The notes under the pieces: generated by a model
Database searches by the model: none
Told to the model about the DNA's origin: nothing
What the model saw: the letters and a program-made list of their open reading frames with translations, nothing else
Made by a program: the position numbers and the translations under genes
Source of the DNA: Brevundimonas bullata
Lineage (GTDB): Bacteria; Pseudomonadota; Alphaproteobacteria; Caulobacterales; Caulobacteraceae
Length of the DNA stretch: 53,233 nt
Reading direction: 5' to 3'
Assembly (NCBI RefSeq): GCF_014207965.1
Contig: NZ_JACHLM010000009.1
Span: 1-53,233, forward strand
Part shown: positions 7,313 through 15,636 of the stretch, piece after piece
How positions within the stretch are numbered: position 1 is the first letter of the stretch
Layout of the letters: each line of letters begins with the position of its first letter

Positions 7313-8479
7313 TCAGCCCAGAAGCTCGCGCCCGATCAGGAAGCGGCGGATTTCGTTGGTGCCGGCGCCGATGTCATAGAGCTTGGCGTCGCGGACCAGG
7401 CGCTCGACCGGCCATTCCTTGGTGTAGCCGGCGCCGCCCAGGGCCTGAACGGCCTCCAGCGACACCTTCACTGCGTTTTCCGAGGCCAGCAGGATCGCTC
7501 CGGCTGCATCGTAGCGGGTGGTCTTGCCCTGATCGCAGGCGCGGGCCACGGCATAGACATAGGCGCGGGCGCTGTTCAGGGCGACGTACATGTCGGCGAC
7601 CTTGGCCTGCATCAGCTGGAAGCTGCCGATGGGCTTACCGAACTGCTTGCGATCCCGAACGTAGGGCAGGACGACGTCCAGCGCCGCCTGCATGATGCCC
7701 AGCGGTCCGCCCGACAGGACGGCACGCTCATAGTCCAGACCGCTCATCAGCACGCCGGCGCCGCCGCCTACGGGGCCCATGACGTTCTCTTCCGGGATCT
7801 CGCAGTCCTCGAACACCAGTTCGGCGGTGTCGGAGCCGCGCATGCCCATCTTGTCCAGCTTCTTGGAGACGCTGAAGCCCTTCATGCCGCGCTCGACGAT
7901 GAAGGCGGTGCAGCCCTTGGAGCCGGCCTCGGGGTCGGACTTGGCGTAAACGACCAGGGTGTCGGCCGAGGGGGCGTTCGTGATCCAGAACTTGGTGCCG
8001 TTCAGGACGTAGCGGTCGCTCTTCTTGTCGGCCCGGGTGCGCATCGACATGACGTCCGAGCCCGAACCGGCTTCCGACATGGCCAGCGAGCCGACGTGCT
8101 CGCCGGAGATCAGCTTGGGCAGGTATTTCTGCTTCTGCTCCGGCGTGCCCCAGCGGCGGATCTGGTTGACGCACAGGTTGGAGTGGGCGCCGTAGCTGAG
8201 GCCGATCGAGGCCGAAGCGCGCGACACTTCCTCCATCGCCACCACGTGTTCGAGGTAGCCGAGGCCGAGGCCGCCGAACTCTTCCTCAACCGTGATGCCG
8301 TGCAGACCCAGCTCGCCCATCTCGGGCCAGAGTTCGCGTTTGAACTCGTTCTTCTCGTCGATTTCGGCGGCGAGGGGGGCCAGCCGGTCGGCGGCCCAGC
8401 GGGCGGTGGTTTCACGAATGGCGTCGGCGTTCTCGCCGAGGCCGAATTCCATGGATTGGGGCGCGAAGGGAATGCTCAT
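7313..8479 (-). CDS. ivd: Isovaleryl-CoA dehydrogenase
   Basis: 388 aa from the ATG at 8479 ([16 protein letters not shown]), preferred to the ATG eight codons upstream because it fits the family N-terminus. FAD-dependent acyl-CoA dehydrogenase that converts isovaleryl-CoA to 3-methylcrotonyl-CoA in leucine breakdown. Visible family signatures are [41 protein letters not shown] and the C-terminal [13 protein letters not shown]; the active-site Glu lies in GLDYERAVL, the position used by isovaleryl-type enzymes. The next pathway enzymes (mccA, mccB, hydratase) are at 41.4-46.2 kb rather than adjacent. Identification strong. Confidence 0.92.
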   Translation of the reverse strand: MSIPFAPQSMEFGLGENADAIRETTARWAADRLAPLAAEIDEKNEFKRELWPEMGELGLHGITVEEEFGGLGLGYLEHVVAMEEVSRASASIGLSYGAHSNLCVNQIRRWGTPEQKQKYLPKLISGEHVGSLAMSEAGSGSDVMSMRTRADKKSDRYVLNGTKFWITNAPSADTLVVYAKSDPEAGSKGCTAFIVERGMKGFSVSKKLDKMGMRGSDTAELVFEDCEIPEENVMGPVGGGAGVLMSGLDYERAVLSGGPLGIMQAALDVVLPYVRDRKQFGKPIGSFQLMQAKVADMYVALNSARAYVYAVARACDQGKTTRYDAAGAILLASENAVKVSLEAVQALGGAGYTKEWPVERLVRDAKLYDIGAGTNEIRRFLIGRELLG

Positions 8480-8521
8480 GCCGCAAGGCGTAGCATCGCG
8501 CACGCGCTTCGCAAAGTGGCG

Positions 8522-9379
8522 TCAGGCGACGCTCTTATTGTTCCGCTTGCGCGTCAGGTTCCAGCCCGCGACGCTGATGAAAATCAGGCCGATGGCGGCC
8601 AGGACGCCGCCGATCAGGATGGTGCCGTCCGTGGCTTGATGGCCCGCCAGAACCCGGCGGAAGGCGGCGATGCCCGCGGCAAAGGCCAGCAGGCCGATGC
8701 CGCCGATGAAGACGACGGCGCCGGTGTCGTTCCAGGCAGGGCTCTGGGGCGGGCGCTTCTCGTGGCGCAGAATCTGAACCGTGGCGGGGGCTTCGTCCTC
8801 GGCGGACGCCTCGGCCTTGGCGGCTGGGCTTTGAACGGGGGCGGTCAGCAGCAGGTCCAGCGGCGCGGGACGGTCGGGCGCGGCGTCGAACAGGGCGCGT
8901 TCGGCGGAGCGGCGGCGATAGGGGGCGTCGACGGGCGGCTGGACTCGATCCGGCCAGCCGCTCAGGGCCTCGGCGGCGCGCGCGGGGGCGCCCGCGTTCA
9001 ACTGCTCCAGTACGTCGGAGCTTTCAAAGCGCTGGACGCCGACCGAGAAGATGAAGCTGGCCAGGGCGTCGAACTGATGCTGGTTCAGGGGGATCGAGAC
9101 GCGGCTGTTGATGGCCTCGACAATGGGCAGCAGGTCGTATTGCAGCAGCAGTTCCGCCTCGGCCTCGCTGATCGCGGCGCCGGGCCGGGCGGACTGGGTG
9201 TGGCCATAGCCGATGACCGGCACGCCGTCGCGACGACGTACGGTCCGGGGGCGGAAGCCCTCGAAGCTCTTGATCAGAAGCAGGCCCTCGCGGGACACCT
9301 TCAGTCGCTGGAACGGAGTTGCGGACACGGACTGACCCAATTCGGTACGGGCGCGCTCGCCCGAAAGGCGAAGCAGCAA
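8522..9379 (-). CDS. Phage-type lysozyme (GH24) with a C-terminal membrane tail
   Basis: 285 aa. Residues about 25-165 are a GH24 lysozyme: catalytic Glu in LIKSFEGFRP, then VIGYGHT, LNQHQFDALASFIFSVG. After a Pro/Ala-rich linker come two membrane segments near residues 210-230 and 240-262, ending in basic RKRNNK. So the enzyme is tethered to the membrane rather than secreted, which differs from a plain phage endolysin. A GTG at codon 18 (9328) is a possible true start. It is surrounded by core genes and not by phage genes, so it seems domesticated. Confidence 0.8.
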   Translation of the reverse strand: MLLRLSGERARTELGQSVSATPFQRLKVSREGLLLIKSFEGFRPRTVRRRDGVPVIGYGHTQSARPGAAISEAEAELLLQYDLLPIVEAINSRVSIPLNQHQFDALASFIFSVGVQRFESSDVLEQLNAGAPARAAEALSGWPDRVQPPVDAPYRRRSAERALFDAAPDRPAPLDLLLTAPVQSPAAKAEASAEDEAPATVQILRHEKRPPQSPAWNDTGAVVFIGGIGLLAFAAGIAAFRRVLAGHQATDGTILIGGVLAAIGLIFISVAGWNLTRKRNNKSVA

Positions 9380-9402
9380 ACCGCGTTCCGAACCGCGTCG
9401 GC

Positions 9403-10818
9403 TCAGAGAAGGACGATGGTCGCCAGGCCGAGGAAGATCAGGAAGCCGAAGAAGTCTGTCGTGGCCGTCACGAAGACGGCCGACGATACGGCGGGGTCGA
9501 ACTTCAGCTTGGACAGGGTCAGCGGCGTCAGCACGCCGACCGTGGCCGCGACCAGCAGGTTCAGGATCATGGCCGTGGCGATCACCGCGCCCAGGCGCCA
9601 GTCCTGGAACCAGACGCCCGCCGCCAGGCCGATCAGAGGCGAAAGCACCAGGCCGTTGACCAGGCCCACCATCATCTCGCGCCAGAAGGTGCGCACGGCG
9701 TTGGACGAGGTCAGCTCACGCGTGGCCAAGGCGCGGACCGTCACCGCCAGGGCCTGGGTGCCGGCGTTGCCGCCGATGGCCGAGACGATGGGCATCAGCA
9801 CGGCCAGGGCGACGATCTGCTCGATCGTGCCCTCGAAGAAGGCGATGACCCCGGCGCCGAGGACGGCCGTGAACAGGTTGATGCCCAGCCAGGGCACGCG
9901 ACCGCGCACAATTTCAAACACCCCCGACGCCCGGTCTTCGTCCGAGACGCCGGCCAGCCGCAGGATGTCCTCGCGGTTTTCTTCCTGAATGATGTGAACG
10001 ATGTCATCGACCGTCAGCTGACCGACCAGCCGCCCGCCGGTGTCGACGACGGGGGCCGAGATCAGGTTGTACTTCTCGAAGATGTAGGCGACCTCTTCCT
10101 GGTCGACATCGACGTCGATGGCGTTGACCGGCTGCATCAGCTCGGACAGCGGCGTCTCCCGCGGCGCGCGCAGCAGGCGGCTGATGGCCACGCCGCCGAC
10201 CGGGCGGTTCAACGGATCGACCACATAGATGTCGAAGAAGAGCTCGGGCAGGTCCTCGCCCTGGCGGCGGACATGGTCGATGGTGTCGCCGACGTTCCAG
10301 AACAGGGGCGCGGCCATGACCTCGCGCTGCATCAGACGGCCGGCGGAATCCTCGGGATAGCCCAGCGAGCTTTCGATCGCGGCGCGATCGCCCTCGGGCA
10401 TGGCGGCCAGCACCTTCTCGCGCTGGTCGTCCTCCAGGTCCTCGACCACGGCGGCGGCGTCGTCGGAGTCCAGTTCCTGCAGGGCTTCGGCCAGCGTCAG
10501 GTGAGGCACCCGCTCCAGCACTTCCTCGCGGATGCCGTCGTCGAGCTCGGGCAGGGTGTCGGCCAAAAGTTCCGGCGGCAGCCACTGCACCACGACGGCG
10601 CGGTGCTCTGACGTCAGGAAGCCCATCAGGTCGGCGACGTCGGCGGGGTGCAGGTCTTCCAGCAGGCCGCGCAGGCGCATGCCGTCGCCGTCGTCGGCGG
10701 CGTCCACGACCTTTTCGACGAAGGACGCCGTCAGGGCATAGTCCTCGCCGAGGGCGACGTGATCTTCGGTTTCGATTTCGGCTGCAGGGGCCGGGGAGGC
10801 GGAATCCGTGTGGGTCAC
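9403..10818 (-). CDS. mgtE: MgtE-type magnesium transporter
   Basis: 471 aa with the full MgtE layout: a helical N domain (about 30-150) with repeated LHPADVADLM-like and ELDSDDAAAV motifs, two CBS domains (about 160-285) that sense magnesium, and five membrane helices (about 310-470). The channel motif GGNAGTQALAV is present. It should import Mg2+ across the inner membrane and close when Mg2+ binds the cytosolic domains. It lies 23 bp upstream of the lysozyme gene and may share its transcript. Confidence 0.95.
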   Translation of the reverse strand: MTHTDSASPAPAAEIETEDHVALGEDYALTASFVEKVVDAADDGDGMRLRGLLEDLHPADVADLMGFLTSEHRAVVVQWLPPELLADTLPELDDGIREEVLERVPHLTLAEALQELDSDDAAAVVEDLEDDQREKVLAAMPEGDRAAIESSLGYPEDSAGRLMQREVMAAPLFWNVGDTIDHVRRQGEDLPELFFDIYVVDPLNRPVGGVAISRLLRAPRETPLSELMQPVNAIDVDVDQEEVAYIFEKYNLISAPVVDTGGRLVGQLTVDDIVHIIQEENREDILRLAGVSDEDRASGVFEIVRGRVPWLGINLFTAVLGAGVIAFFEGTIEQIVALAVLMPIVSAIGGNAGTQALAVTVRALATRELTSSNAVRTFWREMMVGLVNGLVLSPLIGLAAGVWFQDWRLGAVIATAMILNLLVAATVGVLTPLTLSKLKFDPAVSSAVFVTATTDFFGFLIFLGLATIVLL

Positions 10819-10881
10819 GTGTCTGCCTCCCCGAATGTTTTCAGCCTTGGTAGAAAGCCGAATGTCGCCCTGTCAGGTCGA

Positions 10882-10966
10882 TGGTGCGGTCGAGAAGACT
10901 CGAACTTCCACGGGTTGCCCCACAGCGACCTCAACGCTGCGCGTCTACCAATTCCGCCACGACCGC
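10882..10966 (-). tRNA. tRNA-Leu (GAG)
   Basis: 85 nt class II tRNA on the minus strand with encoded CCA. Acceptor GCGGTCG pairs with CGACCGC, discriminator A, long variable arm, anticodon GAG in the loop TTGAGGT. Confidence 0.97.
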
Positions 10967-11114
10967 TCGCATCGGAGGGCGGGCAATAGCGGAGAGGCGA
11001 CGGAAAGAAAAGAGGCTTTTGCGGAAATAGGCGAAGGCGGCGATTTTCCTGCCGATTTGCTCTCCTGAGCCGCGTCGGGTCGAAAAGGCGGAGCCTTTTG
11101 ACCGCGGCTCCACA

Positions 11115-11378
11115 TCAAGCCGCCCCGGCCATGAAGTCGTAGATGTCGGCGGGGCGGGTGACAGTGATGGCGATGCGGTCGTCGCGAATCTCGATCTCGC
11201 CGCGCGCCACCGGGTGGTTGTTGGCCAGGATCCAGACCTCGTCGCGTTCCGAGGCGTCGAGCGGGATTACCGCGCCGCGACCCATGCGCAGCAGCTGTTG
11301 CATCGGCAGGACCGAACGGCCCAGCACGACCGAAATCTCGACTTCGACGGCTTCGATCTGGCTCAAGATGATACTCAC
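11115..11378 (-). CDS. FliN-like (SpoA domain) flagellar motor-switch protein
   Basis: 87 aa from the GTG at 11378, which fits the family better than the ATG 14 codons upstream that has no ribosome-binding site. The whole protein is a surface-presentation (SpoA) domain: VEVEISVVLGRSVLPMQQLL, then GAVIPLDAS and VWILANNHPVARGEI, matching the C-terminal FliN pattern. FliN forms the lower C-ring of the flagellar motor. It stands alone, divergent from lipB, whereas Caulobacter fliN sits with fliF and fliG. It may be a second FliN paralog. Confidence 0.8.
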   Translation of the reverse strand: MSIILSQIEAVEVEISVVLGRSVLPMQQLLRMGRGAVIPLDASERDEVWILANNHPVARGEIEIRDDRIAITVTRPADIYDFMAGAA

Positions 11379-11429
11379 TATGAACGGGAGGCCCTTGCGC
11401 CGCCGCGTCGAGAGACACATTGAAGCGTC

Positions 11430-12146
11430 ATGCTTGCCGACCCGTTAAGTATCTCCGAACCTTCTTTGATCCGCATGGACGGTCGCCCCGTGCAATGGGC
11501 GGTCTCTACCGGCTATGTCGACTATGAACCTGCCGTTGCCGCCATGGAGGCCCGCGTTGCGGCCATTGCGGCGGGCGAGGCCGAGGAGGTGGTCTGGCTG
11601 TTGGAGCATCCGCCCCTTTATACGGCGGGTGTCTCGGCCAAGGATGACGACCTGCTGGCGCCCGACCGTTTCCCTGTCCACCGCACGGGGCGGGGCGGGC
11701 AGTTCACCTATCACGGACCGGGCCAGCGCGTGGCCTATGTCATGCTGGACCTGAACAAGCGCGGCAAGGACGTGCGCGCCTTCGTGCATGGTCTGGAAGA
11801 CTGGATCATCGGCGCCCTGGACCAGTTCGGCGTCGATGCTGGCATGCGCGAGGGGCGCGTCGGCGTCTGGGTCGAGCGCAAGGGCGCGGGCTGGTCTCGC
11901 GAGGACAAGATCGCCGCCATCGGCGTCAAGGTGCGCAAATGGGTCAGTTTCCACGGCATCAGCCTGAACGTGGAGCCGGACCTGGATCATTTCGGCGGCA
12001 TCGTGCCCTGCGGCATCACCGAGCATGGCGTCACCAGTCTGGTTGATCTGGGCGTTCTGGCGACCATGGACGAGGCGGACGGAGCCTTGAAGGCCTCGTT
12101 CCAGCGCGTGTTCGGCGCGGTCGAAACGGGCGAAGCTCCTCTTTAG
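11430..12146 (+). CDS. lipB: Octanoyltransferase LipB
   Basis: 238 aa. Transfers octanoyl groups from acyl carrier protein to lipoyl domains, the first step of lipoate formation. Family motifs are [50 protein letters not shown] with the catalytic Lys, and GIVPCGI with the catalytic Cys near residue 194. Met16 is an alternative start. Divergent from the FliN-like gene. Identification secure. Confidence 0.95.
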   Translation: MLADPLSISEPSLIRMDGRPVQWAVSTGYVDYEPAVAAMEARVAAIAAGEAEEVVWLLEHPPLYTAGVSAKDDDLLAPDRFPVHRTGRGGQFTYHGPGQRVAYVMLDLNKRGKDVRAFVHGLEDWIIGALDQFGVDAGMREGRVGVWVERKGAGWSREDKIAAIGVKVRKWVSFHGISLNVEPDLDHFGGIVPCGITEHGVTSLVDLGVLATMDEADGALKASFQRVFGAVETGEAPL

Positions 12147-12526
12147 GTCTGTGGCGGCGCGCCGTAGCGGTTGAACGCCTTCTGCCCGGGCAGCAGGATC
12201 AGGTCGACGGCGACCAGAACCAGCAGCCCCAGAGCGATCCAGTCGAACGGCGCCTGGGGGCGAGGCCAGGCCATGGCGAAGGCCAGCAGGATCGGCCCGC
12301 TCCACCAGCCCGAACGCCCCCGATCGTGAAGCCGCTGCGACAGCAGGCAGGCGCCGCTGTAGAGCAGGGCGGCCGCCACGAGCCATCCCGCGAGGTCGCG
12401 CGCCTTCAGGGGGGCCAAAAGGTCGAACGTCGCCCAGATCGCCAACACGAGACCTGCGCCCAGGATGAAGGCGATGCGGCCGATGCGGCCGCTGGACGTC
12501 AGGAACAGATCTGAGAAGCGGTGCAT
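12143..12526 (-). CDS. DUF805-family membrane protein
   Basis: 127 aa from the ATG at 12526 ([17 protein letters not shown]), chosen because the family starts with a short cytosolic segment carrying GRIGR just before helix 1. Four hydrophobic helices follow (about 18-38, 50-65, 75-95, 98-117), and [11 protein letters not shown] between helices 2 and 3 is the DUF805 signature. Small inner-membrane protein of unknown function. Its 3' end overlaps the lipB stop by 4 bp, tail to tail. Confidence 0.85.
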   Translation of the reverse strand: MHRFSDLFLTSSGRIGRIAFILGAGLVLAIWATFDLLAPLKARDLAGWLVAAALLYSGACLLSQRLHDRGRSGWWSGPILLAFAMAWPRPQAPFDWIALGLLVLVAVDLILLPGQKAFNRYGAPPQT

Positions 12527-12704
12527 CCGACTGCGGCTCTGGCAAGGGTGAACCAATGTCGCTTAGGGCGCTGACCGACATGAGTAAACCGGCCGGGGCG
12601 AGGGCAAGCGTCGCGGTCAATTCGTCGCGGGGCTTTAACGCGGGCCTTTCTTGGGTTTAAACACGGCGAAACCGCGTTTCGACGGCCCTCTGGGAGTATC
12701 CTCC

Positions 12705-14183
12705 ATGCAACGTCTGCTCACCGCCTCGGCGGCTGTTCTCGCTCTGGCCTTTGCGGCCGGCGGCGCTTCCGCCCAGAACTTCAGCGACCTCGCGCGTCAG
12801 GACCTTCAGGCGACGCACGACGCCCTGAAGGCCAACCACCCCGCCGCCGTGGTGCCGGGCGCCGCCAGCGAGGCCTTCCGCAGCTGGATCGACGCCGGCC
12901 TGCAGGACGCCCTGGGCAAGGCCGGTCAAGTCAACAGCGGCGAAAGCCACGCCTATCTGCTGCGCTACTACGCGACGGGTTTCCGCGATTCCAACATCGC
13001 AACGCGGCCGACGTTTGAAGGGGCCAGCCCCTTCTTCGCCACCAGCTGGCCCGGCGTGGCCACGGCCTGGCGCAACGGTCAGTATGTCGTTTCCTACGTT
13101 CAGCCCGGCGTGCGCGGCGCGCCGCCGCTCGGCGCCGTGGTCAAGAGCTGCAACATCCAGCCCATCGAAGAGGTCGCCAAGGCCAAGCTGGATCGTTTCG
13201 AAGGCGACCTGACGACCGAGGCCGGTCGCGTTCGCACCGCCCCCTATCTGCTGTGGAACCGTAACAACCCGATGGCCGGCGGCGTGCCGTCGACCTGCGA
13301 GTTCCAGGTCGGCCGCCGCACCCGCGACTATACCCTCAGCCCTCAACCCGCGACGCCGGCTAATCTGGAGGCCGCCTACCGGGCTTCGGTGTTCACGCCG
13401 GGCGCGACCAAGCTGTCGATCGAACAGGTCGATGGTCGCCCGTGGGTTCATGTGAACTCGATGGAAGACAACGCTGGCTGGGACGCCTTCTTCGCCCAGG
13501 TCGAGGCCCAGGTCGGCACGCTGCGCGGCGCGCAAGGCCTGGTCATCGACCTGCGGGCCGCCGACGGCGACTCGGCCAACGCCACGGCGCGCGGCTATGG
13601 CCTGGCCAACCGCATCTGGACGCCCGAGTTCACCGTCAGCCGCCAGCCGGAGGCCGGTCAGGTCACCTATCGCGCCACCCCGGCCAACCGCCAGTGGTTC
13701 GCCGATACGCTCGGCCGTATGCAGGCCGACCCGCGCTTTGTGCAGGAATCGGCTCCGGTCATCGAACAGACCCAGGCTATCGTCGCCGCCTTCGACTCGG
13801 CCATCGCCGCCGGTCAGCCGACCTTCGTCATGCCGGGCCGTCCGTCGGTCGCCGACACCGGCGCCGCCAACCCGGTGCAGGGCAAGGTCGTGGTTCTGGT
13901 CGACGGCGGCTGCACCAACGGCTGCCTCGACACCCTGGACCTGCTGACCCGACTGCCGAACGTGCAACTGGCGGGTTCGGCCACCGGCGTGGACTCGATC
14001 TTCATCGAGCCGACCGTGCAGCGTCTGCCGTCGAACTATTCGGACCTCAGCTACGGCCACAAGGCCTGGACCACGCGTCAGCGCGGCAACAACCAGGGCT
14101 ATGTCCCCGCGCAAGGCCTCACCTACACCGGCAACCCGACCGACGAAGCCGCGGTGCGCGCCTGGGTCGGTGGCCTCTTCTAG
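12705..14183 (+). CDS. Secreted peptidase S41-like protein, probably catalytically altered
   Basis: 492 aa from the ATG at 12705, which opens a clean signal peptide (cleavage near ASAQ, residue 24). The C-terminal half resembles tail-specific protease (S41) folds: GLVIDLRAADGDSANA, then KVVVLVDGGCTNGCLD followed by LPNVQLAGSATGVDS. In S41 relatives I know, the segment after VLVD reads like C-x-S-A-C, where Ser is the nucleophile; here that position is Asn (CTNGC). The two flanking Cys could form a disulfide. I therefore read it as a periplasmic S41-like protein of uncertain activity. It ends before a tandem hairpin array and a terminator. Confidence 0.65.
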   Translation: MQRLLTASAAVLALAFAAGGASAQNFSDLARQDLQATHDALKANHPAAVVPGAASEAFRSWIDAGLQDALGKAGQVNSGESHAYLLRYYATGFRDSNIATRPTFEGASPFFATSWPGVATAWRNGQYVVSYVQPGVRGAPPLGAVVKSCNIQPIEEVAKAKLDRFEGDLTTEAGRVRTAPYLLWNRNNPMAGGVPSTCEFQVGRRTRDYTLSPQPATPANLEAAYRASVFTPGATKLSIEQVDGRPWVHVNSMEDNAGWDAFFAQVEAQVGTLRGAQGLVIDLRAADGDSANATARGYGLANRIWTPEFTVSRQPEAGQVTYRATPANRQWFADTLGRMQADPRFVQESAPVIEQTQAIVAAFDSAIAAGQPTFVMPGRPSVADTGAANPVQGKVVVLVDGGCTNGCLDTLDLLTRLPNVQLAGSATGVDSIFIEPTVQRLPSNYSDLSYGHKAWTTRQRGNNQGYVPAQGLTYTGNPTDEAAVRAWVGGLF

Positions 14184-14187
14184 TAGA

Positions 14188-14298
14188 CCTACCGCCCTTC
14201 GGGCTACTTGAGGCCATGATCTAGGGCCTGCCGCGCTTCGCGCTACGTGAGGCCATGTTCTAGGGGCCTACCGCCCGCGGGCTACTTGAGGCCCGTTG
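14188..14298 (+). repeat. Three tandem hairpin repeats of about 39 bp
   Basis: Units at 14188-14226, 14227-14266 and 14267-14298 share the plan CCTRCCG, hairpin, CTACNTGAGGCC, then ATGNTCTAGGG in the first two. The hairpin stems differ but still pair: GCCC-TTCG-GGC in unit 1, GCGC-TTCG-CGC in unit 2, GCCC/GGGC directly joined in unit 3. An outer GGCCT/AGGCC pairing encloses units 2 and 3. The array directly follows a stop codon. Confidence 0.75.
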
Positions 14299-14313
14299 AA
14301 GCGATTTGAACTA

Positions 14314-14356
14314 AAGGGGCCGGACGGTGGAAACATCGTCCGGCCCTTCCTATTTT
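14314..14356 (+). terminator. Intrinsic terminator next to the msrB start
   Basis: Stem of 12 bp with one bulged G (14314-14326 with 14337-14348), 10-base loop, then CCTATTTT. It fits as terminator of the S41-like gene, but it ends only 6 bases before the msrB ATG. Confidence 0.75.
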
Positions 14357-14362
14357 GGGCAT

Positions 14363-14854
14363 ATGACCCAGACCGAATCCCCCACGCCGCTGCGTTCGCC
14401 CTCGGGCTTTGATCTGACCCCGCCGAGCGAGAGCCAGCGTGTGGCGCTGGAGGCTGATCTGTCGCCAGAGGAAAAGCGCGTCCTGCTGGCCCACGGCACC
14501 GAGGCGCCCTTCTGCGGGACCTTGCTGGGCGAGAAGCGGGCAGGCGTCTTCTGCTGCCGCGAATGCGGTCTGCCGCTGTTCCGTTCGGCGACCAAGTTCG
14601 AGAGCGGCACCGGCTGGCCCAGTTTCAGCGTCCCGGTGGACGAGGCCCATGTTCGGGCCGTTCGTGACGAGACCTATGGCATGGTCCGGGTCGAAACGCG
14701 TTGTGCCCGCTGCGACAGTCATCAGGGCCATGTCTTCCCCGACGGCCCGCCGCCGTCCGGCCTGCGCTACTGCATCAACTCGGTCGCCCTCAGCTTCGTG
14801 CCGGAAGGTGGGGCCTTGCCCGATCCCCTGGGGCGCGGCGACGGGACCGCCTGA
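14363..14854 (+). CDS. msrB: Peptide methionine-R-sulfoxide reductase MsrB
   Basis: 163 aa from the ATG at 14363. Reduces methionine-R-sulfoxide in proteins. Four zinc-binding Cys are visible (CRECG and CARCD), followed by the family signature HQGHVFPDGPPPSGLRYCINSVAL, where Cys in RYCIN is the catalytic residue. GTGWPSF is also conserved. No signal peptide, so cytosolic. A terminator hairpin sits right before the start, so msrB needs its own very short or leaderless transcript or readthrough. Confidence 0.95.
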   Translation: MTQTESPTPLRSPSGFDLTPPSESQRVALEADLSPEEKRVLLAHGTEAPFCGTLLGEKRAGVFCCRECGLPLFRSATKFESGTGWPSFSVPVDEAHVRAVRDETYGMVRVETRCARCDSHQGHVFPDGPPPSGLRYCINSVALSFVPEGGALPDPLGRGDGTA

Positions 14855-14903
14855 CCTTAGCCGCATTTACAGTTAGGGTGATGATGAACGGGAGTACGGG
14901 CGC

Positions 14904-15506
14904 ATGATGATCGAACTGGCCGCCGCCGCGATGATGCTGGCGAACATGGACCCTGAGGGCGTGGTCACGACCGCGCCGCGCGGCGATCAATCCGTGCTGA
15001 CGGCGACCGCCGCCGCCCTTGCCGCATCCACAACCGATGCTTCGCCCAGCACGACGGTGCAGAGCGCCGCCCCGCATGGGCTGTCCACTGACGAGCAGAT
15101 CGCTCGCTGGATCGGCGAACGCACGGCGGAGACCGTCAGCAACGCGCCGGCTGATCCCTGGGCCGAAAGCGAGCCGCGCAAGATGCACGGCGAATTCAGC
15201 GTGGGCTTCGGCACCGGCGGCTATGAGGACTATGCGGCGGCGGTGTCGCTGCCGCTGGGCGAGACTGGAACACTGAACCTCAGCGTCAGCCAGACCAAGA
15301 ACAGCCCCTGGGGCTATGGCTACGGCTCGCCTTGGGGCTATGGCGGTCCCTACGGCGGCTACGCCCGTCCGTTCGGCGTGATGGAGCCGCCGGGCTTTGA
15401 GGGGACCTATTTCCGTGGTCGGCCCTATGCGCCGCTGCGCGTTCGCCCCGACACAGCCCAGGGCACGTCCAGTTCCGCCGGCGTTTCGCTCGAAATCGGC
15501 CGCTAA
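14904..15506 (+). CDS. Hypothetical exported protein with a Gly/Tyr/Pro-rich segment
   Basis: 200 aa. GGGAG stands about 8 bases before the ATG. The first 15 residues are hydrophobic (MMIELAAAAMMLA), perhaps a short signal or membrane anchor. Residues about 95-132 (FSVGFGTGGYEDYAAAVSLPLGE, LNLSVSQTK) have alternating beta-like character, followed by a flexible Gly/Tyr/Trp/Pro segment (PWGYGYGSPWGYGG) and a C-terminal SAGVSLEIGR that could end as an outer-membrane strand. No family recognised. An outer-membrane or surface location is only an inference. Confidence 0.6.
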   Translation: MMIELAAAAMMLANMDPEGVVTTAPRGDQSVLTATAAALAASTTDASPSTTVQSAAPHGLSTDEQIARWIGERTAETVSNAPADPWAESEPRKMHGEFSVGFGTGGYEDYAAAVSLPLGETGTLNLSVSQTKNSPWGYGYGSPWGYGGPYGGYARPFGVMEPPGFEGTYFRGRPYAPLRVRPDTAQGTSSSAGVSLEIGR

Positions 15507-15508
15507 AG

Positions 15509-15636
15509 ACCTCTAGGCCTCGAATGGGACTGAGGCGTTCGCGCCACGGCGGGGACTGTTTCCGCCGAAGCGTCCCATCGCCGCATTCCCTTTCGGGGGC
15601 GATCTCCCATATGCCTCGGGAGATTAGAGGACCAGT
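15509..15636 (+). promoter_or_regulatory. Highly structured leader of the dedA gene, candidate cis-regulatory RNA
   Basis: The whole 5' region can fold. P1 pairs CCTCTA (15510-15515) with TAGAGG (15625-15630), and that 3' strand contains the GAGG that would be the ribosome-binding site of dedA (ATG 15637). Inside: P2 ATGGGAC/GTCCCAT (15524-15530/15572-15578) encloses two hairpins (GGCG-TTCG-CGCC, 15534-15545; CGGCGG/CCGCCG, 15547-15567). P5 is CGCC/GGCG (15579-15601). P6 is ATCTCCC/GGGAGAT (15602-15624), which abuts P1. An alternative stem GCCTC/GAGGC (15517-15536) competes with P2. This is switch-like architecture, but no known riboswitch class is recognised. Confidence 0.45.

Noticed and set aside
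7250..9988. 912-residue plus-strand open frame
   Set aside because: Antisense shadow of ivd, the lysozyme and mgtE, all of which have clear motifs.
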